Below, piece by piece: positions 27,540 through 36,415 of a DNA stretch of 60,539 nucleotides (the first letter of the stretch is position 1; the number at the start of each line of letters is the position of its first letter). The notes under the pieces were generated by a model, which saw only the letters and a list, made by a program, of their open reading frames with translations, did no database searches and had not been told where the DNA came from. The DNA is taken from the NCBI GenBank assembly GCA_903843125.1, contig CAIMOR010000462.1, forward strand, positions 1 to 60,539. The letters are read 5' to 3'. The stretch is from an uncultured Rhodospirillales bacterium. Lineage in GTDB: Bacteria; Pseudomonadota; Alphaproteobacteria; Acetobacterales; Acetobacteraceae. Position numbers and translations under genes: made by a program.

Positions 27540-27680
27540 TCTCCGAATATAGGCACTTGGCCCTGGGTTTTCATAACGGATTCACGGTTCGCGCCCCATG
27601 TCCCCAGGTATGATCCGCCATGCTGACCCCGCGGGGCACTCGCCGCCGAAACACTTGCGATCAGCGTTGGGTCGCGCCGC

Positions 27681-28169
27681 ATGAGGCTTTCAACCCGTGG
27701 GCGCTATGCCGTGATGGCCATGGTGGAAATGGCCGTGCGGCAGCGTGGCGGGGACCTGCCCTGCGAGCGGGAGCGGCCGGTCAGCCTGGCCGACATCGCC
27801 AGTGCCCAGCAATTGTCCCTGGCCTATCTGGAACAATTGTTCGGCCGCTTGCGGCGGGCCGGCCTGGTGGCCTCGGCACGCGGCCCCGGGGGCGGCTACC
27901 GGCTGGCCCGGGCGCCGGAGTTGATCGCGGTGGCCGAGATCGTCGACGCGGTGGACGAGCCGATCCGGGCGACCCGCTGCGAGGAGGGTTCGCCGGGGTG
28001 CCTGGCGGCCGGCGGCAAGTGCCTGACGCATGACCTGTGGAGCGAACTGGGCGAGCAGATCCGGCTGTTCCTGGCGCACATGACGCTGGCCGATATCGTC
28101 GGCGGCCAGGTGCTGGGGCGGGCGGCGGCGCCGGTGGCGCGGCCCGGGGTGAAGCAGGCGGCGGAATGA
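27681..28169 (+). CDS. iscR: Rrf2-family iron-sulfur cluster regulator IscR
   Basis: This 162-residue Rrf2-type regulator has a winged helix (MRLSTRGRYAVMAMVEMA, then LSLAYLEQLFGRLRRAGL and ASARGPGGGYRLAR). Cluster ligands Cys100, Cys107, Cys114 and His117 match the IscR Cys3His set; spacing is x6-x6-x2 against x5-x5-x2 in E. coli. With a [2Fe-2S] cluster it would repress at type-1 sites such as the one upstream. It leads an operon for sulfur mobilisation; the next gene overlaps by ATGA. The SUF/ISC role is by family knowledge. Confidence 0.9.
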   Translation: MRLSTRGRYAVMAMVEMAVRQRGGDLPCERERPVSLADIASAQQLSLAYLEQLFGRLRRAGLVASARGPGGGYRLARAPELIAVAEIVDAVDEPIRATRCEEGSPGCLAAGGKCLTHDLWSELGEQIRLFLAHMTLADIVGGQVLGRAAAPVARPGVKQAAE

Positions 28170-29260
28170 ACACCGGCTTGTACCTGGACGCCAACGCCAC
28201 CGAGCCGTTGCGCCCGGCGGCGCGGGCGGCGGCGCTGGCCGCGATGGAGGTGGGCGGCAACCCCTCCAGCGTGCATGCCGCCGGCCGGGCGGCGCGCCGG
28301 ATACTGGAGGACGCGCGCGAGGTGGTGGCGGCGCGCTTCGGGGCGCAGCCGCAGCAGGTGGTGTTCACCGGCGGCGGTACCGAGGCGAATGCCCTGGCGC
28401 TGCGCGGTCTGGCGACAGGGCGGCGGGTACTGGTCGGCGCCACCGAGCACCCGGCCGTGCTGGCCGCGGCGCCAGGGGCCGCGGTGCTGCCGGTGCTGGC
28501 GGACGGCACGTTGGACCTGGCGGCCCTGGAGGCTGCCTTGGCCGCGGGCGGGCCGGCCCTGGTGGCGCTGATGGCGGCGAACAACGAAACCGGCGTGCTG
28601 CATCCGCTGGCGGCCGCGGCCGAGCTGTGCCGGCGCCATGGCGCGCTGCTGCACGTGGATGCGGTGCAGGCGGCCGGGCGCGTGGCGGTGCCGTCAGCGG
28701 ATGGGGCGGTTTGGGACTCAATGGCACTCTCGGGCCACAAGCTGGGCGGGCCGTGCGGCGCGGGCGCCCTGCTGCTGCGGCCCGGGCTGGACCTGGTGCC
28801 ACTGATCGCCGGCGGCGGGCAGGAACGCGGCCGGCGCGGCGGCACCGAGCCCTTGCCGGCCATCGCCGGCCTGGCGGCGGCGCTGGCCGAGGCGACCCCC
28901 ACCACGGCGGTGCGGTTGGCCGTGCTGCGGGATGCGATCGAGGCGGGCGCCGGTGGTGCCGTGGTGGCGGGGGCCGGGGCGGCGCGGCTGCCGAACACCA
29001 CCTGCCTGGTGCTGCCGGGGGTGGCGGCCGAGACGCAGGTGATCGCGCTGGACCTGGCCGGCCTGCGGGTCAGCGCCGGGGCGGCATGTTCGTCGGGCAA
29101 GGTGGCGCGCAGCCCAGTGCTGCAGGCCATGGGCTTCGGCGAGGCTGCCGGCTGCGGCATCCGCATTTCGCTGCCGTGGAATGCGCCCGAGGATGCGGCG
29201 GAGCGTTTCGTGGTGGCCTGGGCTGCCATGCGGGATCGGCTCTCGCGCCGGGCGGCCTGA
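28166..29260 (+). CDS. Cysteine desulfurase (class V aminotransferase), first paralogue
   Basis: This 364-residue PLP enzyme takes sulfur from cysteine onto its own Cys. LYLDANATEPLRPAARAA is the NifS/IscS-type start, TGGGTEANALAL binds PLP, LSGHKLGGPCGAG holds PLP-Lys192, and SAGAACSSGKVARSP holds active Cys308. It overlaps iscR by ATGA, so expression should follow IscR. It is more diverged from IscS than the next gene and may be specialised, for example for tRNA or thiamine sulfur. Confidence 0.9.
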   Translation: MNTGLYLDANATEPLRPAARAAALAAMEVGGNPSSVHAAGRAARRILEDAREVVAARFGAQPQQVVFTGGGTEANALALRGLATGRRVLVGATEHPAVLAAAPGAAVLPVLADGTLDLAALEAALAAGGPALVALMAANNETGVLHPLAAAAELCRRHGALLHVDAVQAAGRVAVPSADGAVWDSMALSGHKLGGPCGAGALLLRPGLDLVPLIAGGGQERGRRGGTEPLPAIAGLAAALAEATPTTAVRLAVLRDAIEAGAGGAVVAGAGAARLPNTTCLVLPGVAAETQVIALDLAGLRVSAGAACSSGKVARSPVLQAMGFGEAAGCGIRISLPWNAPEDAAERFVVAWAAMRDRLSRRAA

Positions 29261-29278
29261 CGCCCCATCTTCGGCGGG

Positions 29279-30442
29279 ATGCGCCCGAACCGACCGATCT
29301 ACCTCGACAACCATGCCACCACGCCGGTGGACCCGCGCGTGCTGGCGGCGATGCGGCCGTGGTGGGAGGAGAACTTCGCCAACCCGCACAGCGTGGAGCA
29401 CGCCATGGGCCGCGCCGCCGAGGCGGCGGTGGAGATGGCCCGCGGGCATGTCGCTGACCTGATCGGGGCCAGTGCTTCCGAGATCATCCTGACCAGCGGC
29501 GCGACCGAGGCGAACAACATCGCCATCAAGGGCGCCGCGCGCTTCGCCGGGGCCGGGGAGCGGCGGCGGGTGATCACGCTGGCGACCGAGCATAAATGCG
29601 TGCTGGAAAGCGTGCGCGACCTGGCCGCCGAAGGGTTCGAGCCGGTGGTGCTGCCGGTGCGGCCCGATGGGCTGCTGGAGCTGGACGTGCTGCGCGAGGC
29701 GCTGGAGGTGCCGACGCTTCTGGTTTCCGTAATGGCGGTGAACAACGAGATCGGCGTGGTGCAGCCGCTCGCGGAAATCGGCGCGCTGGTGAAGGCGGCG
29801 GGCGCCTTGTTCCATTCCGATGCGGCGCAGGGTTGTGGGCGGATACCGCTGGATGTGGCGGAGCTGGGGGTCGATCTGCTGAGTATCTCCGGCCACAAGA
29901 TCTATGGGCCGAAAGGCATCGGTGCGCTGTACGTGCGCCGGCGGCCGCGCGTCAGGCTGGCGCCGCTGTTCTCCGGTGGCGGGCAGGAGCGCGGCCTGCG
30001 CAGCGGCACGCTGGCCACGCCGCTGGTGGTCGGCCTGGGCGAAGCGGCGCGGATTGCCGCCATCGAAGGCATGCTGGATGCCGGGCGGATCGCCGGCCAG
30101 CGCGAGGTGTTCCTGGGCCGGCTGCGCGCGGAGGTGCCGGGGCTGCGGGTGAATGCCAGCCAGGAGCATCGGGTGGCGGGGAACACCAACATCACCTTCC
30201 CCGGTGGCGTCGATGCCCAGGCGCTGATGGCCGCAGCGCCGGAGGTGTGCGTCTCCACCGGGTCGGCCTGTTCCTCGGCGGCGGTGGAGCCTTCCTATGT
30301 GCTGGCGGCGCTGGGCATGCCGGAGGCGGAGGCGCGATCCAGCTTGCGCGTGGGGATTGGGCGCTTTACCTCCCCGGCCGAAGCCGAACAGGGGGCCGCC
30401 TTGCTGGCCGCCGCCTGGCGTAGCCTTGTGGAACAGGATTGA
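29279..30442 (+). CDS. iscS: Cysteine desulfurase IscS
   Basis: This 387-residue enzyme is closer to canonical IscS: IYLDNHATTPVDPRVL, TSGATEANNIAIKG, ISGHKIYGPKGIGAL with PLP-Lys207, ERGLRSGTLATP and VSTGSACSSAAVEPS with Cys331. It delivers persulfide sulfur to Fe-S assembly and to MnmA. It lies between the first desulfurase and a ferredoxin. No iscU, iscA, hscA or hscB lies nearby, so its scaffold must be elsewhere (perhaps SUF). Confidence 0.92.
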   Translation: MRPNRPIYLDNHATTPVDPRVLAAMRPWWEENFANPHSVEHAMGRAAEAAVEMARGHVADLIGASASEIILTSGATEANNIAIKGAARFAGAGERRRVITLATEHKCVLESVRDLAAEGFEPVVLPVRPDGLLELDVLREALEVPTLLVSVMAVNNEIGVVQPLAEIGALVKAAGALFHSDAAQGCGRIPLDVAELGVDLLSISGHKIYGPKGIGALYVRRRPRVRLAPLFSGGGQERGLRSGTLATPLVVGLGEAARIAAIEGMLDAGRIAGQREVFLGRLRAEVPGLRVNASQEHRVAGNTNITFPGGVDAQALMAAAPEVCVSTGSACSSAAVEPSYVLAALGMPEAEARSSLRVGIGRFTSPAEAEQGAALLAAAWRSLVEQD

Positions 30443-30445
30443 GCG

Positions 30446-30775
30446 ATGCCCAGCATGACCTTCATCGAGCGCAATGGCACCCGCCGGACGGTGGACGCGC
30501 CGCTCGGCCTTTCCGTGCTGGAGATTGCGCACAAGCATGGCGTGGATATCGAGGGCGCCTGCGAGGGCTCGCTGGCGTGCTCGACCTGCCATGTGATCGT
30601 GGATGGCGGCTGGTTCGAGAAGCTGAGCGCGCCGACCGAGGATGAGGAGGACATGCTGGACCTGGCCTTCGACCTGCAGGAGACCAGCCGGCTGGGCTGC
30701 CAGCTGATCATGACCGAGGCGCTCGACGGGCTGGTGGTGAAGCTGCCCGCGGGCAGCCGGAACGCCGGCGGCTGA
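30446..30775 (+). CDS. fdx: [2Fe-2S] ferredoxin, adrenodoxin/Isc type
   Basis: This 109-residue ferredoxin has Cys39, Cys45, Cys48 and Cys85 ([14 protein letters not shown] then RLGCQLI), the C-x5-C-x2-C...C pattern of adrenodoxin/Isc ferredoxins. [20 protein letters not shown] is the conserved acidic helix used for partner docking. It probably supplies electrons for cluster assembly. It starts 3 nt after iscS and ends 1 nt before tenA. Confidence 0.93.
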   Translation: MPSMTFIERNGTRRTVDAPLGLSVLEIAHKHGVDIEGACEGSLACSTCHVIVDGGWFEKLSAPTEDEEDMLDLAFDLQETSRLGCQLIMTEALDGLVVKLPAGSRNAGG

Positions 30776-30776
30776 G

Positions 30777-31475
30777 ATGGCCGAGCGCTGGGAAACCGAT
30801 TTCGGCGCCGAGGGCGGGCTGTTCCGCCGGCTGCGGGCGGCCTGCGCGCAGGATTGGGCCGACTATACCTGGCATGAGTTCTGCCGGCGGATCAGCGATG
30901 GCTCGCTGCCGCTGGCGGCATTCAGGCGCTACCTGATCCAGGACTACCTGTTCCTGATCCACTTCGCCCGGGCCAAGGCCTTGGCGGTGTTCAAGGCCGA
31001 GAGCATCCAGGCGATGGTGGACAAGACCAACGCGATCTCGGCGATATTGGCCGAGACCTCGATGCACCTGAAGTACTGCGAAACCTGGGGGCTGAGCCAG
31101 GCGCAGGTGCTTGGCACGGCCGAGAGCGCGGAGACGGTCAGCTATACGCGCTACGTCATCGATCGCGGGCTGGCCGGCGACATCCTGGATTTGGAAGTGG
31201 CGCTGGTGCCGTGCAGCGTGGGCTATGCCGAGGTGGCGCTGCGGGTGCTGGCCGACCCGGCCCGCATGGTGGCAGGCAACCCGTACCAGAGCTGGATAGA
31301 TACCTACGGCGCCGAGGGCTACCAGAAGTTGGCCCGGGCGGCGGCGGAGCGGATCGACGCGCTGGGCGTCTCCCACGGCGGCGAGGCGCGGTTCGCCATG
31401 CTGAGCGCGACCTTCAGCGAGGCGGCGCGGCTGGAACAGCGGTTCTGGCAGCAGGGGCTGGACGGGGCGCGATGA
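30777..31475 (+). CDS. tenA: TenA-family thiaminase II/aminopyrimidine aminohydrolase-like protein
   Basis: This 232-residue all-helical protein fits TenA: FRRYLIQDYLFLIHFARA, then LVPCSVGYAEVA with the probable nucleophile Cys, and NPYQSWIDTYG and EAARLEQRFWQQGL near the end carrying conserved Tyr/Glu positions. TenA salvages the thiamine pyrimidine by hydrolysing degraded thiamine. Thiamine thiazole also needs sulfur from desulfurases, which may explain its place here. It overlaps mnmA by ATGA. The substrate may differ among TenA subgroups. Confidence 0.88.
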   Translation: MAERWETDFGAEGGLFRRLRAACAQDWADYTWHEFCRRISDGSLPLAAFRRYLIQDYLFLIHFARAKALAVFKAESIQAMVDKTNAISAILAETSMHLKYCETWGLSQAQVLGTAESAETVSYTRYVIDRGLAGDILDLEVALVPCSVGYAEVALRVLADPARMVAGNPYQSWIDTYGAEGYQKLARAAAERIDALGVSHGGEARFAMLSATFSEAARLEQRFWQQGLDGAR

Positions 31476-32572
31476 TGCGCATCCTCGTGGCCATGTCGGG
31501 CGGCGTCGACAGCTCCGTGGTGGCGGGGCTGCTGGCCGAGCAGGGCCATGAGGTGATCGGCGCCACGCTGCAGTTGTACGACCACGGCACCGCCATTCAG
31601 AAGAAGGGCGCCTGCTGCGCCGGGCAGGACATTCTGGATGCGCGGCGTGTGGCCGACCGGCTGGGCATTCCGCATTACGTGCTGGACCGCGAGCAGCGGT
31701 TCCGCAGCGCCGTCATCGACGATTTTGCCAGCCAGTACGCCGCCGGCGAGACGCCGGTGCCCTGCGTGCGCTGCAACCAGACCGTGAAGTTCCACGACCT
31801 GGTGGAGTTGGCGCGCGACCTGGGCTGCGAGGCGATGGCCACCGGGCATTACGTGCAGCGGGTGGAGGGGCCGGACGGGCCGGAACTGCATCGGGCGGCG
31901 GACCCGCAGCGGGACCAGAGCTGGTTCCTGTTCGCCACCACGCGGGCGCAGTTGGCGTTCAGCCGGTTTCCGTTGGGTGGCTACCCGGACAAGGCGGCGG
32001 TGCGGGCCGAGGCCGCAAGGCTGGGCCTGGCGGTGGCGGAGAAGCCGGACAGCCAGGACATCTGCTTTGTGCCCGAGGGGCAGTATCACCAGCTGGTGGC
32101 CAAGCTGCGGCCGGAAGCCGCAGAACCGGGCGAGATTGTCGATGCCGCGGGGCGCGTGCTGGGGCAGCACCAGGGCATCGGGCGGTACACCATTGGCCAG
32201 GGGCGCGGGCTTGGGCTGGCGCTGCGGGAGGGCGAGCAGCAGATGTACGTGGCCGCGCTGGATGCGCCGCGGCGGCGGGTGGTGGTGGCGCACAAGGCCG
32301 CGCTGCCGCAGGCGGAGGTGGTGGCCGGCGAGGTGAACTGGCTGTGGACGCCGCCCGAGGGTCGGTTCAGCGCCGAGGTGAAGCTGCGCGCGCGTGAACA
32401 GCCGCAGCCTTGCACGGCCGAATGGGATGCGGTGGCGGGGCTGCTGCGGGTGCGGCCCGAGGCGCCGGCGATTGCGGCGCCGGGGCAGGGGTGCGTGCTG
32501 TACGCGGGCAATCGGCTGCTGGGTGGCGGGTTCATCCGTCGGGCGGTTGACTTGAGCGTCGCCGCGGCTTAA
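31472..32572 (+). CDS. mnmA: tRNA-specific 2-thiouridylase MnmA
   Basis: This 366-residue enzyme puts sulfur on U34 of Lys, Glu and Gln tRNAs. VAMSGGVDSSVVAGLL is the ATP-binding PP-loop, TPVPCVRCNQTVKF carries the first catalytic Cys and KPDSQDICFVPEGQY the second. GIGRYTIGQGRGLGL marks the central domain. It is the last gene of the iscR operon, which also makes its sulfur source IscS. The stop lies 44 nt before a tRNA gene. Confidence 0.94.
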   Translation: MMRILVAMSGGVDSSVVAGLLAEQGHEVIGATLQLYDHGTAIQKKGACCAGQDILDARRVADRLGIPHYVLDREQRFRSAVIDDFASQYAAGETPVPCVRCNQTVKFHDLVELARDLGCEAMATGHYVQRVEGPDGPELHRAADPQRDQSWFLFATTRAQLAFSRFPLGGYPDKAAVRAEAARLGLAVAEKPDSQDICFVPEGQYHQLVAKLRPEAAEPGEIVDAAGRVLGQHQGIGRYTIGQGRGLGLALREGEQQMYVAALDAPRRRVVVAHKAALPQAEVVAGEVNWLWTPPEGRFSAEVKLRAREQPQPCTAEWDAVAGLLRVRPEAPAIAAPGQGCVLYAGNRLLGGGFIRRAVDLSVAAA

Positions 32573-32616
32573 TCCCGCGCCCTCTCGGGTGCGCCCAAGG
32601 GTATGCCCGTTGGTAT

Positions 32617-32693
32617 GGCGGTGTAGCTCAGCTGGTTAGAGCACGGCACTCATAATGCCGGGGTCGGCGGTTCAAGTCCGCCCGCCGCTACCA
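32617..32693 (+). tRNA. tRNA-Met (CAT), elongator type
   Basis: A full 77-nt cloverleaf including encoded CCA. The acceptor GGCGGTG pairs with CGCCGCT (two wobble pairs), D arm GCTC...GAGC, anticodon stem CGGCA/TGCCG with loop CTCATAA (anticodon CAT at 32651-32653), T arm GGCGG/CCGCC with TTCAAGT. The anticodon-stem context resembles elongator Met rather than initiator, since acceptor position 1 is paired by wobble. A lysidine-type Ile tRNA (also CAT) cannot be fully excluded. Confidence 0.93.
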
Positions 32694-32699
32694 TTCCCC

Positions 32700-33443
32700 T
32701 CAAACTGCCATCAATCCGCCATCCACCGGCAGGATGTGCCCGGTCACCGCCGCGGCCTCCGGCCCGGCCAGGTAGCGGATCGCCGCGGCGATGTCCTCCG
32801 CGGTTGGGAAACGGCCCTGTGGCAGGCGGTTCAGCATCATCTCCAGCCGCGCCGGCTCGGCGGTCAGGCTGGCGTGGCGAGAGGGCGTCAGCACAGTCGC
32901 CGGCGCCACCGCATTCACGCGGATGCCCTGGCGCGCCCATTCCACCGCCAGCATGCGCGTCATCTGGATGATGCCGCCCTTGGCGATGCCGTAGACGCTC
33001 TGCATCGGCAGGCCGGTCAGGCCGTGGGTGGAGGCGGTGCTGACGATGCTGCCGGGCTTGCCGTTGGCGATGCACCAGCGGCCATAGGCGGTGGACATGA
33101 AGTAGTGGCCCTTCAGGTTCACGCTCATCAGCCCGTCCCATTCGGCCCAGGTCACCTCGGTGGCCAGGCGGCGCAACGTGGTGGCGGCGTTGTTCACCAG
33201 CACGTCCATCGCGCCGAAGGCCTCGGCGACCGTGGCGACGCAGGCGTGGATGCTGGCTTCCTCGCGCAGGTCGAGTTCCACCGGCAGCATGCGGCGGCCG
33301 GCGGCGTCCGGGTGGTTGGCGACTTCCGCCACCGAGACGCCGGGCAGGTCGCATAGCGCGATGTTGTAGCCATGGCGGGCCAGGTCCAGCGCGGTGGCAC
33401 GGCCGATGCCGGTGGAGGCACCGGTGACGATGGCGACGGGCAT
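32700..33443 (-). CDS. Short-chain dehydrogenase/reductase (SDR)
   Basis: This 247-residue classical SDR has TGASTGIGRATALDLA for NAD(P), VNNAATTLR, STASTHGL with the catalytic Ser and SVYGIAKGG with Tyr-x3-Lys, ending GHILPVDGGLMAV. Asp in CDLPG after the second strand favours NAD over NADP. It reduces or oxidises an unknown hydroxyl/carbonyl substrate. Its stop is only 6 nt from the end of the oppositely oriented tRNA gene. Confidence 0.92.
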   Translation of the reverse strand: MPVAIVTGASTGIGRATALDLARHGYNIALCDLPGVSVAEVANHPDAAGRRMLPVELDLREEASIHACVATVAEAFGAMDVLVNNAATTLRRLATEVTWAEWDGLMSVNLKGHYFMSTAYGRWCIANGKPGSIVSTASTHGLTGLPMQSVYGIAKGGIIQMTRMLAVEWARQGIRVNAVAPATVLTPSRHASLTAEPARLEMMLNRLPQGRFPTAEDIAAAIRYLAGPEAAAVTGHILPVDGGLMAV

Positions 33444-33571
33444 GTAGGCTCCTGCGGGCTGGTCGGGGCCGGACTGTTTTCCCGCGCCGCAGGGGTGTCA
33501 ACCCGCGGTGCTGGAATGAGCGGGGGCGGAACGGCTATCGTGCCGGCGGCCTGCAGGCCGGGGGGCGAAGG

Positions 33572-35740
33572 ATGCGCGCGGTTCTGGTGATGCTGGGCGT
33601 GATGGTGCTGGCGCTGCCGGCCTGGGCGGAGAAGCGGGTGGCGCTGGTGGTCGGCGCCTCGGCGTACCAGCAGGCGCCGGCGCTGCCCAACCCGGTGAAC
33701 GATGCGGTGGACATGGCGGCGGCGCTGGTCGCCACCGGGTTCACCGTGGTGGACGCCTACGACCCGGACTTCGCCGGCCTGCAGCGCGCGGTGCGGGACT
33801 TTGGCCGGGCGCTGGAAGGCGCCGACGTGGCGGTGGTGTTCTACGCCGGGCACGGGGTGCAGGTGGATGGCCGCAACTACCTGCTGCCGGTGGACGTGGC
33901 GCTGGCCGATGACGGCGCGGTGCAGCGGGAGGCGCTGGACGTGGCGCAGCTGCTGGCGCTGCTGGGCAATGTGCCGCGTGTCTCCCTGGTGTTCCTGGAT
34001 GCCTGCCGCGACAATCCGCTGGCGGCCAACCTGGCCAGGCGGGCCGGGGCGGCCAGGTCGCTGGCGGTGACGCAGGGGCTGGCGCAGATCGGCGCGACGG
34101 CGGCGAATACCTTGATCGCCTATTCGACCCAGCCAGGGAACACCGCCAGCGACGGGAGCGGCCGCAACAGCCCGTTCAGCGCCGCGCTGCTGCGCAATAT
34201 CGGCACGCCCGGCCTGGACGTGCAGGAGATGATGCGCCGGGTGCGGGCCGCGGTGGTGCAGGGCAGCCATGGCGTGCAGGTGCCGTGGGACAACTCCTCG
34301 CTGACCCAGGGCTTCAGCTTCGTCGCCGCGCCGGCCGGCAGCGCGGTGCCGAGCGCCGACGCCTGGGTGCCGCCGGCGCGGGAGCCGACGCCGCGGCAGT
34401 TGGACGTGGCGCTGTGGGACAGCGTGAAGGCGGGCCAGGCGGAGGAGGTGCAGAACTACCTTCGCCAATATCCGCAGGGCATCTTTGCCGAGGCGGCGCG
34501 GGCGCGGCTGGCGGCGCTGACCCGCCAGGCCGGGGCGCAGCGGGAACAGGCGCGGGACATGGCGCAGGTGATCGCGCAGGAATTCGCGCGGCTTGCCGGC
34601 AGCGGCGCGGTGATCGCGGACCCGAAGGAGCCGCACGAGTTCTACGCCAACGCGCGGCTGTACGAACAGCGCGGCGACTTCGGCAATGCGCGGCGGGCCT
34701 ATCTGCGCTTCTTCCAGTTCGGCACGGCGTATGTGGACCCGCACTACCGCTTCCAGGCCTTCCTGCGGGTGCAGGAGGGTCGGGCCGGCGCGCGCGAGAT
34801 CTATGCCGACATGCTGGCGGCACGGCGCGGCGACGAGACGCTGCAATACGCCGCGGCGCTGCTGCAGGAGCCGGCGGCGCGCAAGGCGCAGTTGGAAGCG
34901 GTGATAGGCAATCGGCCGGAATTCACCCCGGCCTACTACGAGCTGGCGCGCAACTTCTCGGAAGCGGTGCTGGGCACCCAGACCAATGCGGACAAGGAGC
35001 GCGAGCGGGCGCTGCTGGCGCGCTTCGTCGAGTTGGCGGAGCGCGGGCGCTACCTCGGCTGGTTCATCGACCAGCAGGTGGCGGCCGAACAGCTGGAGGA
35101 TGCCCGGCGGCGGCTGGCCGCGCTGAGCGCGCGGGCGGTGGTGGCGAACGTGGCGCTGCGCACCATGCATACCAACCAGGGCTGGGTGCTGATCTTCGTG
35201 GTCACCGAGCCGACGCAGGAAATTCTGGTGGCGCAGCAGGGTCAGGCGCCGGTCGGGCTGGGGATGAGCGCCAACATCAATATCCAGACCGGGCGGCCGA
35301 TGGCCAACAGCGTGCTGAACCTGCCGGAAGCGACGCCGAAGCAGGTGCTGCAGGTCAGCTACCGGGATGCCAGCGGCGCGCTGCGCGGCCCTTTCCCCAT
35401 CGCCTTCGACCCCGAGGCGGCGCTGTACGCCGCGAACAAGGAGATGCTGGAAGCAACGGCGACGAGCTGGCTGAGCTTTCGGGAATATGAGGGGCGGCGG
35501 CTGCTGTATTGGTCGCAGCTGGCCAGCAACCGCTGCGGCCTGGCCGAGGTGCGCTACGGGTTGAACGCCGCGGCGCCGGACCGGGTGCTGGCGATGCCGG
35601 CCTGCGACCCGGCGGCGCCCGGCGAGATCAACGGGTTCCAGCCGATGCTGGAGGTGCCGCGCGAGACCCGCTTCGCCACCGTGCAGCTGCGCTACCGCGA
35701 TGGCACGCAGAGCCGGGTGGTGCGGTTCGAGGCGCCGTAG
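33572..35740 (+). CDS. Exported caspase-like (peptidase C14) protein
   Basis: This 722-residue protein has a Sec signal (MRAVLVMLGVMVLALPAWA), a caspase p20-like domain from about residue 20 to 250, and a long C-terminal part. KRVALVVGASAYQ starts the fold; the catalytic dyad is present, with His94 in FYAGHGVQ and Cys145 in FLDACRDNP. Residues from about 280 to 500 look like helical, TPR-type repeats; the last ~200 look beta-rich. Bacterial caspase homologues of this kind cleave after Arg or Lys in known cases, but targets here are unknown. It starts 128 nt from the divergent SDR and stands alone. Confidence 0.87.
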   Translation: MRAVLVMLGVMVLALPAWAEKRVALVVGASAYQQAPALPNPVNDAVDMAAALVATGFTVVDAYDPDFAGLQRAVRDFGRALEGADVAVVFYAGHGVQVDGRNYLLPVDVALADDGAVQREALDVAQLLALLGNVPRVSLVFLDACRDNPLAANLARRAGAARSLAVTQGLAQIGATAANTLIAYSTQPGNTASDGSGRNSPFSAALLRNIGTPGLDVQEMMRRVRAAVVQGSHGVQVPWDNSSLTQGFSFVAAPAGSAVPSADAWVPPAREPTPRQLDVALWDSVKAGQAEEVQNYLRQYPQGIFAEAARARLAALTRQAGAQREQARDMAQVIAQEFARLAGSGAVIADPKEPHEFYANARLYEQRGDFGNARRAYLRFFQFGTAYVDPHYRFQAFLRVQEGRAGAREIYADMLAARRGDETLQYAAALLQEPAARKAQLEAVIGNRPEFTPAYYELARNFSEAVLGTQTNADKERERALLARFVELAERGRYLGWFIDQQVAAEQLEDARRRLAALSARAVVANVALRTMHTNQGWVLIFVVTEPTQEILVAQQGQAPVGLGMSANINIQTGRPMANSVLNLPEATPKQVLQVSYRDASGALRGPFPIAFDPEAALYAANKEMLEATATSWLSFREYEGRRLLYWSQLASNRCGLAEVRYGLNAAAPDRVLAMPACDPAAPGEINGFQPMLEVPRETRFATVQLRYRDGTQSRVVRFEAP

Positions 35741-35743
35741 CGC

Positions 35744-36400
35744 CTACTTCCGCTCGCTGGTCGGGCGGCCTTCCAGCCCCAGGCTGAGGCTGCCGGCGCC
35801 GCTGCCATGCGGCGGCATGGTGAAGACCTCGGTCACGCTGGTGTAGTCCATGTAGCCCATGCGGGCGAGCGGGCGCATCTTCAGTACGTCCAGCCGCCCA
35901 TCGGCGGTGATGAACTCGTCCTTGATGTGGATGCCGACGACTTCCCCGACCACGACGCAGTTGGTGTCGCCGGGTTCGCGGCCGGGCAGCACCAGGGTGC
36001 AGTGGTAGCGGCATTCCATCTGCACCGGGCTGGCGGCGACGCGGGGCGGGGCGACGATGTGGCTGGGGATCATCTCCAGCCCGGCGAGCTCGGCCTCGTT
36101 GACGCCGGGGGCGACGGTCTGCGCGGTGATGTTGACCGCCTCGCGCAAATCATAGGTGGCCATGTTGACGACGAAGGCGCCGGTGTCCTGCGCGTTGCGC
36201 GGGCTGTCGGCGCGGCCGGCGGCGGCGAACATGACATAGGGCGGGTCGAAGCCGAGATTCTGGAATTGGCTGAAGGGCGCCAGGTTGAGGCGACCCTGCA
36301 CATCCAGCGTGGACACCCAGCCGATCGGGCGCGGCACGGTAATGGACTTGAACGGGTTGAACGGCAGGCCGTGGTTGCCCTTGCGGGGTTCGTAGAACAT
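35744..36400 (-). CDS. Flavin reductase family (FMN-binding) protein
   Basis: This 218-residue protein matches the flavin-reductase/DIM6 type: PRPIGWVSTLDVQGRLNLAP, SQFQNLGFDPPYVMF and FVVNMATYDLREAVN, with FMN-binding split-barrel features. It probably reduces FMN with NAD(P)H, or binds flavin for an oxygenase. It starts 15 nt after the stop of a Bug-receptor gene on the same strand, which suggests co-transcription. It converges on the caspase-like gene with a 3-nt gap. Confidence 0.88.
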   Translation of the reverse strand: MFYEPRKGNHGLPFNPFKSITVPRPIGWVSTLDVQGRLNLAPFSQFQNLGFDPPYVMFAAAGRADSPRNAQDTGAFVVNMATYDLREAVNITAQTVAPGVNEAELAGLEMIPSHIVAPPRVAASPVQMECRYHCTLVLPGREPGDTNCVVVGEVVGIHIKDEFITADGRLDVLKMRPLARMGYMDYTSVTEVFTMPPHGSGAGSLSLGLEGRPTSERK

Positions 36401-36415
36401 GCGGATTTCTTGCCT

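Larger units (their letters stand above)
27230..27680. other. Intergenic region between divergent hydrolase and iscR genes
   Basis: This 451-nt stretch holds no convincing gene. It contains the IscR-type box at 27412-27436, locally AT-richer than its surroundings, and a strong hairpin at 27512-27539 in the presumed iscR leader. A possible minus-strand promoter element TATACG (27395 region) is too weak to call. Confidence 0.6.

Noticed and set aside
32617-32693. Reading the CAT tRNA as initiator tRNA.
   Set aside because: The first acceptor pair is a G-U wobble and the anticodon-stem context matches elongator Met, not the initiator with its three G-C pairs.
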